Part shown: piece by piece, positions 41,272-48,697 of the stretch
Numbering within the stretch: the first letter of the stretch is position 1
Layout of the letters: each line of letters starts with the position of its first letter
DNA from: an uncultured Muribaculaceae bacterium
GTDB taxonomy: Bacteria > Bacteroidota > Bacteroidia > Bacteroidales > Muribaculaceae
Direction of reading: 5' to 3'
DNA: 54,091 nt
NCBI GenBank assembly: GCA_910589055.1
Contig: CAJURN010000021.1
Location: forward strand, 1 to 54,091
The notes under the pieces: model-generated
The model's database searches: none
What the model was told of the DNA's origin: nothing
Seen by the model: only the letters and a program-made list of their open reading frames with translations
Program-made: the position numbers and the translations under genes

Positions 41272-42186
41272 TCAACTGTGCAGCACGATAAGCGGCGACG
41301 ATTCAAGCCTCGGCAGGGCTAAAAGCCGTACGGTACCCACCGATTCGGGTGATGGCGCGGTGATGTCGGTCACGGTCATACCGGCTTCCTCGAGAGCATG
41401 GCGCACCAGCGACAGGGCTGTTTCCGGAGTGTTGTTGTCGATGCTCAGGTGGCAGAGGAGTATGTTTTTTACCCCTGCGGGACAGTTCCGGCTCAGATAT
41501 GCGGCGGTGTCGGCATTGTCCATATGTCCGCTCGATGAGGCTATGCGTGCTTTCAGGTGCATCGGATATCGGCCGTTGCGGAGCATCGTGGCGTCGTAGT
41601 TGCTCTCAATCATCAGGTGAGTGCAGCGTCGGATGTAGTAGTCGGCGCGCTCGGTAATCATTCCTGTATCGGTAGCCACAACGAAGGTCGTTCCCGCCCC
41701 CTCGATTGAGAATCCCATGTTGTCAGAGCCGTCGTGGCTGGTCTCGAAGGCTGTCACCGTCAGGTCGCCTGCCTGAAAGGGAAATTCCTTGAATATGGGC
41801 GTGTGGTAGTCCTGAATCCGGCGGGATATGTTATGGCGCCGGAGGATACCGTTGAGCGTCTTGGGTGTGGCGTACAGGCGCATGTGCCGGTTGTAGCGCA
41901 GGATTGCGTAGGCATAGCGGATATGGTCGCCGTGGTCGTGGGTGAGGATTATTCCGCGTATGGTGGCGATGTCGATTGCGTTTGCCTTCAGTTGCTCGGT
42001 CACGTAGTTGTTGTCAACTCCGGCGTCAATAAGCAGGCCGCACGACGGTGTACCGATGTATGCGCAGTTGCCGCTGCTTCCGCTGCCGAACGACATGAAG
42101 CGTAAGGCCTCGGGGCGCCGCGCGGCGGAGACGTCGGGCACGGGCAGCTCGTCGCCTTCGGCAGGCATGTCGAAAAGCCCCGGCAT
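41272..42186 (-). CDS. MBL-fold metallo-hydrolase (YycJ/WalJ type)
   Basis: A 304-residue metallo-beta-lactamase fold protein: FMSFGSGSSGNCAYIGTP, LLIDAGVDNNYV, GIILTHDHGDHI (HxHxDH), DTGMIT, and a C-terminal SSSGHMDN and LCHLSIDNN. YycJ-like enzymes act as exonucleases or cell-wall regulators. I start at ATG 42184-42186; a frame from 42354 adds 56 Arg/His-rich residues that overlap the RsmI-like gene. The stop is about 80 bp before the hairpin at 41192. Confidence 0.85.
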   Translation of the reverse strand: MPGLFDMPAEGDELPVPDVSAARRPEALRFMSFGSGSSGNCAYIGTPSCGLLIDAGVDNNYVTEQLKANAIDIATIRGIILTHDHGDHIRYAYAILRYNRHMRLYATPKTLNGILRRHNISRRIQDYHTPIFKEFPFQAGDLTVTAFETSHDGSDNMGFSIEGAGTTFVVATDTGMITERADYYIRRCTHLMIESNYDATMLRNGRYPMHLKARIASSSGHMDNADTAAYLSRNCPAGVKNILLCHLSIDNNTPETALSLVRHALEEAGMTVTDITAPSPESVGTVRLLALPRLESSPLIVLHS

Positions 42187-42233
42187 GTCCGACCAGGGAG
42201 AACGGATATTGCGTCTATGTCGGCTTAACTTGC

Positions 42234-42935
42234 TCAACTGTACATCAGGAATATGGCCGGTATCTTGTCGTAGGCCGGTGTCTCGTGTCGCCACTGTTTC
42301 AGAGGCATTGTGCGTATGCTCTGACGCGGTCCGGTTATGTCGGAAGCCACGCACAGCAGCATTTCACCCGGCATGCTCTGGGAAAGTTCGGCGATGAGAC
42401 GGTTGTTACGGTATGGTGTTTCGATGAAAATCTGAGTCTGACGGCGTGTGCGTATCAGGCGTTCCATTTCCTTGAGCTTTGCCACGCGTTTTTTAGGCTC
42501 GATGGGTAGATAGCCCTCGAAGGCGAAACTCTGTCCATTGAAGCCGGAGCCCATGAGTGCGAGCAGTATGCTCGACGGTCCCACGAGCGGCACCACCTCC
42601 AGGCCCCGTCGCTGGGCGCAGGCCACAAGGTCGGCTCCGGGGTCGGCCACGGCCGGACATCCGGCCTCACTTATCACGCCCACGTCGTGCCCCTTGAGCA
42701 GGGGTTCGAGCATGGCCTCGACGTCCTGCGGCGGAGTGTGCTCGTTCAGCACCTCGAAGTGGAGTTCGTCAATATTGATCGAGCGGTCGCAGGCTTTGAG
42801 GAATCGGCGTGCGGTGCGCAGTTCCTCCACAACGAAGTATTTCACCGTACGCAATAATTCGATATTACGGGCGGGGAGCACCGTTTCCGGTGCTCCGTCG
42901 CTCATTGTGGAAGGGAAAAGATATAATGCTGCCAA
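42234..42935 (-). CDS. RsmI-like SAM-dependent methyltransferase
   Basis: A 233-residue tetrapyrrole-methylase-fold protein: LYLFPSTMSDGAPETVLPAR, VISEAGCPAVADPGADLVAC, VPLVGPSSILLALMGSGFNG, FIETPYRNNRLI. It is the short Bacteroidota form of RsmI, which 2'-O-methylates C1402 in 16S rRNA in E. coli. The conserved LYLFP opening lies before the first ATG (42905), so translation must begin at TTG 42935 or another near-cognate codon. It begins 14 bp after the POT stop on the same strand. Confidence 0.85.
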   Translation of the reverse strand: MAALYLFPSTMSDGAPETVLPARNIELLRTVKYFVVEELRTARRFLKACDRSINIDELHFEVLNEHTPPQDVEAMLEPLLKGHDVGVISEAGCPAVADPGADLVACAQRRGLEVVPLVGPSSILLALMGSGFNGQSFAFEGYLPIEPKKRVAKLKEMERLIRTRRQTQIFIETPYRNNRLIAELSQSMPGEMLLCVASDITGPRQSIRTMPLKQWRHETPAYDKIPAIFLMYS

Positions 42936-42949
42936 ATCTCTGTGAGTGA

Positions 42950-44749
42950 TTAGATAACGTCGTCTTCGATGGTCTCGAGGGCGTCGGGCACGTCGGCTGC
43001 GGGAGCGTCGGCTGTGGCGGCCTCAAGTTTCTTCATGATGGAGAAGATAAATGCTGCCGAGAGAAGGCATATCACGATGAGGATGCCCCAGATTACGGCC
43101 ACGGGAATCTTGCCCCAGAGAATCATCGGGATGGACACGAGGTAGTTGCCGATTGCTGTTGCGGCAAACCATCCGCCCATCATCGAGCCTTTGAGTTTGG
43201 GAGGTGCAACCTTGCTCACGAAGCTGATGCCCATGGGCGAGAGCAGGAGCTCGGCGAAGGTAAGGAGCAGATATGTGGAGATGAGCCAGTCGGGAGATAC
43301 GGCACCGTTTGTACCAACGAGGTTAAGCGATGCAAGCACCATCACGCCGTAGGCAGCTGCGGCCATTACCATGCCGTAGCCGATCTTGCGCGGAGCCGAA
43401 GGCTCTTTGCCTTTCTTGCCGAGCCATGCAAACAGAGCCATCGAGAACGGTGTGAGAGCCACCACGTAGAAGGGGTTGAACTGCTGGTATACGGCGGGGT
43501 CGACACCTGTGACAACTTCGGGGGTAGTGGAGTAGATGTAGTAGACGATTCCTGCCACAGCGGCTAAAAGAACACCGCACAGGGCGCGGCCTTTTGCGGT
43601 TGTGCTCTGGAAGAGTCCGAAAAGGGCGTAAACTCCGGCTGCGATTGCCACGAGTGCCCACAGATTGAAGCCGATACGGGTCCAACCGCTTGCGTCAGGT
43701 GAGGTACAGCTCTTGGCAAACTCGGTGAGCGTCTGGCCGTTCTGATGGAACACCATCCAGAAGAAAATCACCACTGCAAACACGAGCAGCAGAGCCACAA
43801 CGCGCTGGCGGGTCTGTTCGGGAGAAAGCTCCAGAGCTGCAGCTGCGGTTGATTTACCGGCGTCTGCGGCCTTCTTATCGGTGATGATGTGGGCGTAGGT
43901 GCGGCGTCCGAGCATGTAGATGAGGAAGCTCACGATGAGCGAGCCGCATGCCAGTGCGAACGCGTAGGAACATCCGGTGGAGAACGATGTGATATAGTTG
44001 TGGGCGAAAGTCGAGAGCGATTCAACTGTCATGCCACATTCCGCAGCAAAGTTGCTGAGATAGCCTGTGAGGAACTCGGCCAGATTTCCGCCCTCGGCCA
44101 TGCCGTTCTGCATGGCGAATTCGGTCATTGTCTTGAGCTTCTCGGGGTCGGCGGGCATGGCTGTGAAGTTGTTGGTGTCGATACACCAGTTGCACACAGT
44201 TGCCGCCATAGGATTGTTGGTGAGGAATCCGTCGCTCGACAGGGCGAGGTTCTTCAGCGCGATGGCTGCAGTGGGGGCAAACATCGAACCAAGGTTGATA
44301 GCCATGTAGAAGATTGAGAACGCGGCATCGCGGCGGTCGCCGTAGCGCGAGTTGTTGTAGAGGTCACCCACCATCACCTGGAGGTTGCCCTTGAACAGGC
44401 CGGTACCCACCGAAATAAGCAGCAGGGCGGCAAACAGAAGCATCATGGAAGTGTTGGAGCGCACGGGAGTGGGAGCCGACATGAGGGCATATCCCACAAA
44501 CATCACCGCGATACCGGTGACAACGCATTTCGAGAAGCTCCACTTGTCGGCGAGCCATCCGCCCACCAGAGGCATGAAATAGACGAGGGCCAGGAAGATT
44601 GAGAAAATCTGGCCGGTCCAGGTGGCGTCGAAGCCGAATTTGGCCTGGAGATAGAACAGGAAGATTGCGAGCATCGTGTAGTAGCCGAAGCGCTCTCCGG
44701 TGTTGGCGAGCGCGAGCACATACAGGCCGCCGGGTTGGTTCTTGAACAT
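42950..44749 (-). CDS. proton-dependent peptide transporter (POT family)
   Basis: A 599-residue major-facilitator protein. The POT signature ALANTGERFGYYTMLAIFLF holds the ExxER-like motif (N-T-G-E-R here, with the first Glu replaced) and FYLQ. GLFKGNLQVMVGDLY is the second signature. About 14 helices, with a 60-residue loop between helices 5 and 6. It takes up di- or tripeptides with protons. A minus-strand -7 element TATATTTG (44812-44805) lies upstream. Confidence 0.9.
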   Translation of the reverse strand: MFKNQPGGLYVLALANTGERFGYYTMLAIFLFYLQAKFGFDATWTGQIFSIFLALVYFMPLVGGWLADKWSFSKCVVTGIAVMFVGYALMSAPTPVRSNTSMMLLFAALLLISVGTGLFKGNLQVMVGDLYNNSRYGDRRDAAFSIFYMAINLGSMFAPTAAIALKNLALSSDGFLTNNPMAATVCNWCIDTNNFTAMPADPEKLKTMTEFAMQNGMAEGGNLAEFLTGYLSNFAAECGMTVESLSTFAHNYITSFSTGCSYAFALACGSLIVSFLIYMLGRRTYAHIITDKKAADAGKSTAAAALELSPEQTRQRVVALLLVFAVVIFFWMVFHQNGQTLTEFAKSCTSPDASGWTRIGFNLWALVAIAAGVYALFGLFQSTTAKGRALCGVLLAAVAGIVYYIYSTTPEVVTGVDPAVYQQFNPFYVVALTPFSMALFAWLGKKGKEPSAPRKIGYGMVMAAAAYGVMVLASLNLVGTNGAVSPDWLISTYLLLTFAELLLSPMGISFVSKVAPPKLKGSMMGGWFAATAIGNYLVSIPMILWGKIPVAVIWGILIVICLLSAAFIFSIMKKLEAATADAPAADVPDALETIEDDVI

Positions 44750-44804
44750 AATGCTTTAAGGTGTTTATTTATGATTGTTTTATTTATTCAAGACATAGAT
44801 TTTG

Positions 44805-44812
44805 CAAATATA
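44805..44812 (-). promoter_or_regulatory. -7 element of the POT transporter gene
   Basis: On the minus strand TATATTTG, 56 bases before ATG 44749. No clear -33 partner. The 169-bp gap 44750-44918 is AT-rich and holds no other visible feature. Confidence 0.45.
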
Positions 44813-44918
44813 GTGAAAATCTGTTACTAAATAGCGATTCCTTTTTTAGAAACTGCCTAAAATTTATTCGATTTATGCTTTTTAGTATCTTGTTGGAGCT
44901 TTTTCCCACGTTTGACTG

Positions 44919-45923
44919 TCAATGAAACCGTTGCTCCAAACTTACCATAGCTTCGAGAATAGTATCGAAAGGAGGTATCTCGTCTTCGTAAATCATGTTG
45001 TCGGCCATTGAGTTGTAATCTTTAAACCATAGCGGAAGCACACTCTCCGGAGGATTGAGACAGATTCGTTTCCGTACATCAGGGGTATATTCCACATTGC
45101 GTAATGGCGTGAATACGCTACGGTGGTGTACTATTGTATCCCATAGTTTTTTGTCGGCAATCGCTTTATTTGCAATATCACTTTCCATCATCTTGTAAAT
45201 ATCGTAAAGATGTCGTGATTTGCGATTTGCATTATTGCAACCATCCGTGCTGAAAAGTTCATGCAGCAGGAATACCTTTTCAAGAAATGTTTTTTCAGCA
45301 ACGGCCGTCCTGATAATTACATCGCCGTCCTTGGATGTCAGGTGTGGAAAGTTTTCCGATACGAATGAGTCGACTGATGAGTTTTCTGTGGGTTCAAACA
45401 AAGACCGTGCGCCAACTTCAAGTTGTATTTCATGCCGCAGGTAGCCGTCGGTATGTTCCTGCAATACGGATTTGTATATGATATGGATTCTACGTGGTTC
45501 CGGATAAGTGGAATCTCCTTCTCCATCGGGTTCGGGCTTTATCTCTAAAAATGCCCCCAGCCCGGCTTTGTTTACAGCCTCAGTTAAGTCGTGGCTAAGA
45601 GCGTCTCTTACAAATACAGATGAGGTTTTACGAAGCTTTTTCATTTGCTTTTTCGTGACATCACCTTCTATTCCGAAGAAACTTCGGTCCACAGCTATGT
45701 CTATATCCTCGGAGAAGCGTCGGATAACGCCCCATACTTTGCTGAGGGAAGTTCCCCCTTTGAATACCATTTTATCGGCATACGGCAGCGAAAAAAGAAT
45801 ATTGAGTATTTCCACCACCCAAAAATCTTTCTCAATGGCAACTACCGGGAGCCATCGGCGTTCGGCAGTCTGCTCGAAAACCATCCGGCGTTGATGCTCA
45901 GCGAGCTGTAAAAATTTATTCAT
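44919..45923 (-). CDS. AbiEii-type nucleotidyltransferase toxin
   Basis: A 334-residue protein of the AbiEii/AbiGii toxin family. MVFKGGTSLSKVWGVIRRFS (G-T-S-L-S-K nucleotidyltransferase loop) followed by EDIDIAVD (DxD metal site) is diagnostic, and KKQMKKLRK and KSRHLYDIYKMM match the helical part. Such toxins modify RNA or nucleotides to stop phage growth. It overlaps its partner gene by eight bases (ATGAATAA), a typical two-gene AbiE layout. Confidence 0.88.
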   Translation of the reverse strand: MNKFLQLAEHQRRMVFEQTAERRWLPVVAIEKDFWVVEILNILFSLPYADKMVFKGGTSLSKVWGVIRRFSEDIDIAVDRSFFGIEGDVTKKQMKKLRKTSSVFVRDALSHDLTEAVNKAGLGAFLEIKPEPDGEGDSTYPEPRRIHIIYKSVLQEHTDGYLRHEIQLEVGARSLFEPTENSSVDSFVSENFPHLTSKDGDVIIRTAVAEKTFLEKVFLLHELFSTDGCNNANRKSRHLYDIYKMMESDIANKAIADKKLWDTIVHHRSVFTPLRNVEYTPDVRKRICLNPPESVLPLWFKDYNSMADNMIYEDEIPPFDTILEAMVSLEQRFH

Positions 45924-46521
45924 AAGCTGATGTGATTATTTTCCTGATCCATGCCGGAATCAGGGGGAAGTCCTTCTTTAAAGTATCTAACGGGATACAT
46001 TGCAGTTGTTTGATAATGACTGATTTTTGCTCTTCAGCCAGATTCCCGTCCCCGATTTCTCTTAATGCTAAAGTCAGCAGCATGGCAAAATCGTTTTTGA
46101 ACGCCAGATTTTTTCCTGCGGTGTGCCGGAACGTTATTCCTCTGTTGCCTTGTAACTTTACTTTGCGGGAAGAGCCATCTGTCAAATAAACCACGTTCAT
46201 TGGAATCTGAGTGGAAAGTCCGAGCTTGTTGAGTGCATATGCTCCGGTCGGTACAATCCTGGCTTTATCTCTTTTTGCGATAGCTGCAGCAATTTCCTCA
46301 AAAGTAGGATTGAGCACGCCCAACCCCAGGCTCTTATCTATTTTGGGGTAGCAATACATTCCACGCGCTACCCGTATCAGGCGCCCGTCAGCTGTTAGCC
46401 GTTCAAATGCTTTTTGAACGGATTTGGAGTTTCCGTAGCTTGCGAAATCGAGTGGCGAAGCAATCGTTCCGCGCCCGCGCTTTGCAATTGATTTAATAAT
46501 CTTCTCTACAAGTGATTCCAT
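45916..46521 (-). CDS. AbiEi-like antitoxin/repressor (DUF6088)
   Basis: A 201-residue protein. Residues 1-75 form a winged-helix domain (IIKSIAKRGRGTIASPLDFA, SVQKAFERLTADGRLIRVARG), as in AbiEi; the rest (PTGAYALNKLGLSTQIPMNV, FRHTAGKNLA) matches the DUF6088/AbiEi C-terminal domain. Start is ATG 46521: the longer frame starts with TTG at 46548, inside the operator. It would repress its own promoter through the palindrome at 46538-46572 and counter the toxin. Confidence 0.85.
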   Translation of the reverse strand: MESLVEKIIKSIAKRGRGTIASPLDFASYGNSKSVQKAFERLTADGRLIRVARGMYCYPKIDKSLGLGVLNPTFEEIAAAIAKRDKARIVPTGAYALNKLGLSTQIPMNVVYLTDGSSRKVKLQGNRGITFRHTAGKNLAFKNDFAMLLTLALREIGDGNLAEEQKSVIIKQLQCIPLDTLKKDFPLIPAWIRKIITSAYE

Positions 46522-46537
46522 GGATAAAGTTTGTTTG

Positions 46538-46572
46538 TTTTGTCGCAAATTTAGCTGATATTTGCGACAAAA
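46538..46572 (-). promoter_or_regulatory. palindromic operator over the AbiE promoter
   Basis: Perfect 13-bp inverted repeats, TTTTGTCGCAAAT (46538-46550) and ATTTGCGACAAAA (46560-46572), spacer nine bases. The minus-strand -7 element TAAATTTG (46553 to 46546) sits inside it. A third, imperfect half-site TTATGTCGCCAAAA lies at about 46591-46604. Confidence 0.75.
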
Positions 46573-46714
46573 TCAATAAAGAGGTATGTTTTATGTCGCC
46601 AAAATCGGATTTATTGTCAGCTCATATATTTATTCGCCCACCCTTAAATTGGGTTTATTTGCCAATTTTGTGGGTGGAAAGTCGAATGGATGTCTTGTGG
46701 TGCGATATTCTTTG

Positions 46715-46722
46715 TAACTTTG
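46715..46722 (+). promoter_or_regulatory. -7 element of the AraC-type gene
   Basis: TAACTTTG, 24 bp before ATG 46747. A CTTG at 46694 is a poor -33 (17 bp). Confidence 0.5.
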
Positions 46723-46746
46723 CGAAAAATTTTGACAAAGCCGATT

Positions 46747-47652
46747 ATGGAAAAAGAAGTCAGTTTTAATGATTTGTCGCATATTCAGCGCATTGCCGCC
46801 GATTATAGCCAGATTGACGACGCATATATTTTCGCCCGTCTGCAACCGGGCTTCAACCGCATATCATCCGAGGTAATCATCCCTCGGGTCAAACTCGACT
46901 GCCTGATGCTTTTTGTGCTTATCGACGGCAACGTGTCAATCGAGTATAATTTTGAGAAATTCCAGCTTCCTCCCAATTCCGCAGTGAGCATCACCCCGGG
47001 GGTGTTCACCGGCTTGTCGTCGGAAAACTGGGATGGCGTTGATGCCTACGTCCTTATCCTTTCAAAGGACTTCCTGCGGGATATCAATATAAATCTGTCG
47101 GCTTTCAACGGGCCTTTCATAGCCGAGCGCCGTTCGCCGGTTCTCGAGATGGACAATAAGGAAATGCACCTGTTCACGCGCTATATCGAGCTGTTCCATG
47201 CCAATGCCGGCGATAACTTCAATCCGCAGCTCAACAAGTACATAGCTTCGAGCCTTACGGCGGCGCTGTTCTATCAGGCCTTGTTGATCCTGTACAAGCG
47301 CATGGAAAATTTCAACCCCGACCAGTCCGGCGGACGCCGCAACGCTTATGTCCACGACTTCATCAAACTCGTAAATGTCTATTACACCAAAGAGCGGTCG
47401 GTAAGTTTCTACGCCTCCAAGCTGTTCATATCGCCCAAGTATCTTTCCTTGCTCGTCAAGGAGGCCACAGGCCGTTCGGCAGCCCGGTGGATTGATGATT
47501 TCGTGATTATGGAGGCAAAGAATCTCCTGCGCTTCTCGGGCAAGAACATCCAGCAGGTGGCCTATGCGCTTAACTTCTCCAACCAGTCGTCGTTCGGCAA
47601 GTACTTCAAGCATCTGACAGGATTATCGCCCACGGAATATCAGAACAGTTGA
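46747..47652 (+). CDS. AraC-family transcriptional regulator
   Basis: A 301-residue regulator. Residues 1-180 are a cupin-like sensor domain (IEYNFEKFQLPPNSAVSITP, GVFTGLSSENWDGVDAYVLI). Residues 205-300 hold the two-helix-turn-helix domain: ERSVSFYASKLFISPKYLSL and QVAYALNFSNQSSFGKYFKH then LTGLSPTEYQ. The start is ATG 46747; 46690 lies upstream of the -7 element. Target genes are unknown; the neighbour is polyprenyl synthase, 70 bp downstream with its own -7 element. Confidence 0.93.
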   Translation: MEKEVSFNDLSHIQRIAADYSQIDDAYIFARLQPGFNRISSEVIIPRVKLDCLMLFVLIDGNVSIEYNFEKFQLPPNSAVSITPGVFTGLSSENWDGVDAYVLILSKDFLRDININLSAFNGPFIAERRSPVLEMDNKEMHLFTRYIELFHANAGDNFNPQLNKYIASSLTAALFYQALLILYKRMENFNPDQSGGRRNAYVHDFIKLVNVYYTKERSVSFYASKLFISPKYLSLLVKEATGRSAARWIDDFVIMEAKNLLRFSGKNIQQVAYALNFSNQSSFGKYFKHLTGLSPTEYQNS

Positions 47653-47702
47653 TTGACACGAAAAAAAAGATTGTGGAAAGCGTGCGTGTAAAAGTTTTTA
47701 TG

Positions 47703-47710
47703 TACTTTTG
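47703..47710 (+). promoter_or_regulatory. -7 element of the polyprenyl synthase gene
   Basis: TACTTTTG, 12 bp before ATG 47723; no good -33. Confidence 0.45.
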
Positions 47711-47722
47711 CACATCAATAAG

Positions 47723-48697
47723 ATGACAGCACTGGAAACCATACAAAACTCGTGCGCCGACGCCCTTCAGCGCGTCAATGCCCGTATCGCCGGGCAGCTC
47801 GACAGCTCGAACTCGATGATGAGTCAGATTGTCACGGCACAGTTGCGCACCAAAGGCAAGCAGCTCCGCCCGCTGGTGGTGGTGCTGTGTGCGCGCATGT
47901 TCGGCTCCGTAGGCGAAAAGGCAATCGCTGCCGCCGCCGCGGTGGAATTGCTCCATAACGCCTCGCTGATTCACGACGACGTGATCGACGAATCGAAGAT
48001 GCGGCGCAATGTCCCCACCATCAACTCGATTTGGGACAATCATATAGCCGTGCTCGTGGGCGACTATTACACCACCGGCGCCATGCAGCAGGCTATCTCT
48101 ACGGGTGACATCCGCATAATCGAATCCCTCTGCAAACTCGGCAAGAAACTTTCGCTCGGCGAAATCGACCAGCTCTACAATGCTCGCGAGCATGCTTTGA
48201 GCGAGAATAATTACTACAAGGTTATCGACTACAAGACGGCTTCGCTCTTTGTGGCGAGTGCCGAGATGGGATGCCTTGCCGCCGAGGCTCCCGAGGATTG
48301 TCTTGAGGCTCTGGCGCATTTCGCATTGCTCTTCGGACGCTGTTTCCAGATTCGTGACGATGTATTCGACTACTACGACTCGGCCACGGTAGGCAAGCCC
48401 ACCGGTAATGACCTGCGCGAAGGAAAGGTTTCGCTGCCGTTGCTGCATGCCCTCAGCCTTTCCGACGTCCCCGGACGCGATGAGGCTGCCGCGCTTCTTA
48501 GCAAGGATGAGTTGAGCGACGATGAAATTGCGCGGCTTCAGGCCTTCGCACGTGACAACGGAGGCATCGACTATGCTTTCGCTGCCATGGACAAACTCCG
48601 CGCCGAGGCTTCCGAGGTGCTCGCCCCGGTGCCCGATTGTCCCGAGAAGAAGATGCTTCTCGACCTGTTTGACTTCGTTATCGAGCGTAAGTATTGA
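47723..48697 (+). CDS. ispB: polyprenyl diphosphate synthase (octaprenyl-type)
   Basis: A 324-residue trans-prenyltransferase. First aspartate-rich motif LIHDDVIDES, second QIRDDVFDYYDSATVGKPTG; GKQLRPLVVVL is the substrate-binding KxxRP block. The residues before the first DDxxD (EL LHNASL) are small, fitting a long-chain product such as the menaquinone tail. It overlaps the next gene by one base (TGATG). Confidence 0.92.
   Translation: MTALETIQNSCADALQRVNARIAGQLDSSNSMMSQIVTAQLRTKGKQLRPLVVVLCARMFGSVGEKAIAAAAAVELLHNASLIHDDVIDESKMRRNVPTINSIWDNHIAVLVGDYYTTGAMQQAISTGDIRIIESLCKLGKKLSLGEIDQLYNAREHALSENNYYKVIDYKTASLFVASAEMGCLAAEAPEDCLEALAHFALLFGRCFQIRDDVFDYYDSATVGKPTGNDLREGKVSLPLLHALSLSDVPGRDEAAALLSKDELSDDEIARLQAFARDNGGIDYAFAAMDKLRAEASEVLAPVPDCPEKKMLLDLFDFVIERKY

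Noticed and set aside
42187..42354. 56-residue N-terminal extension of the MBL hydrolase
   Set aside because: Arg/His-rich, overlaps the RsmI-like gene, and the conserved fold begins after ATG 42186.
46522..46548. Longer AbiEi start at TTG 46548
   Set aside because: The codon lies inside the palindrome and promoter; ATG 46521 fits the domain start.
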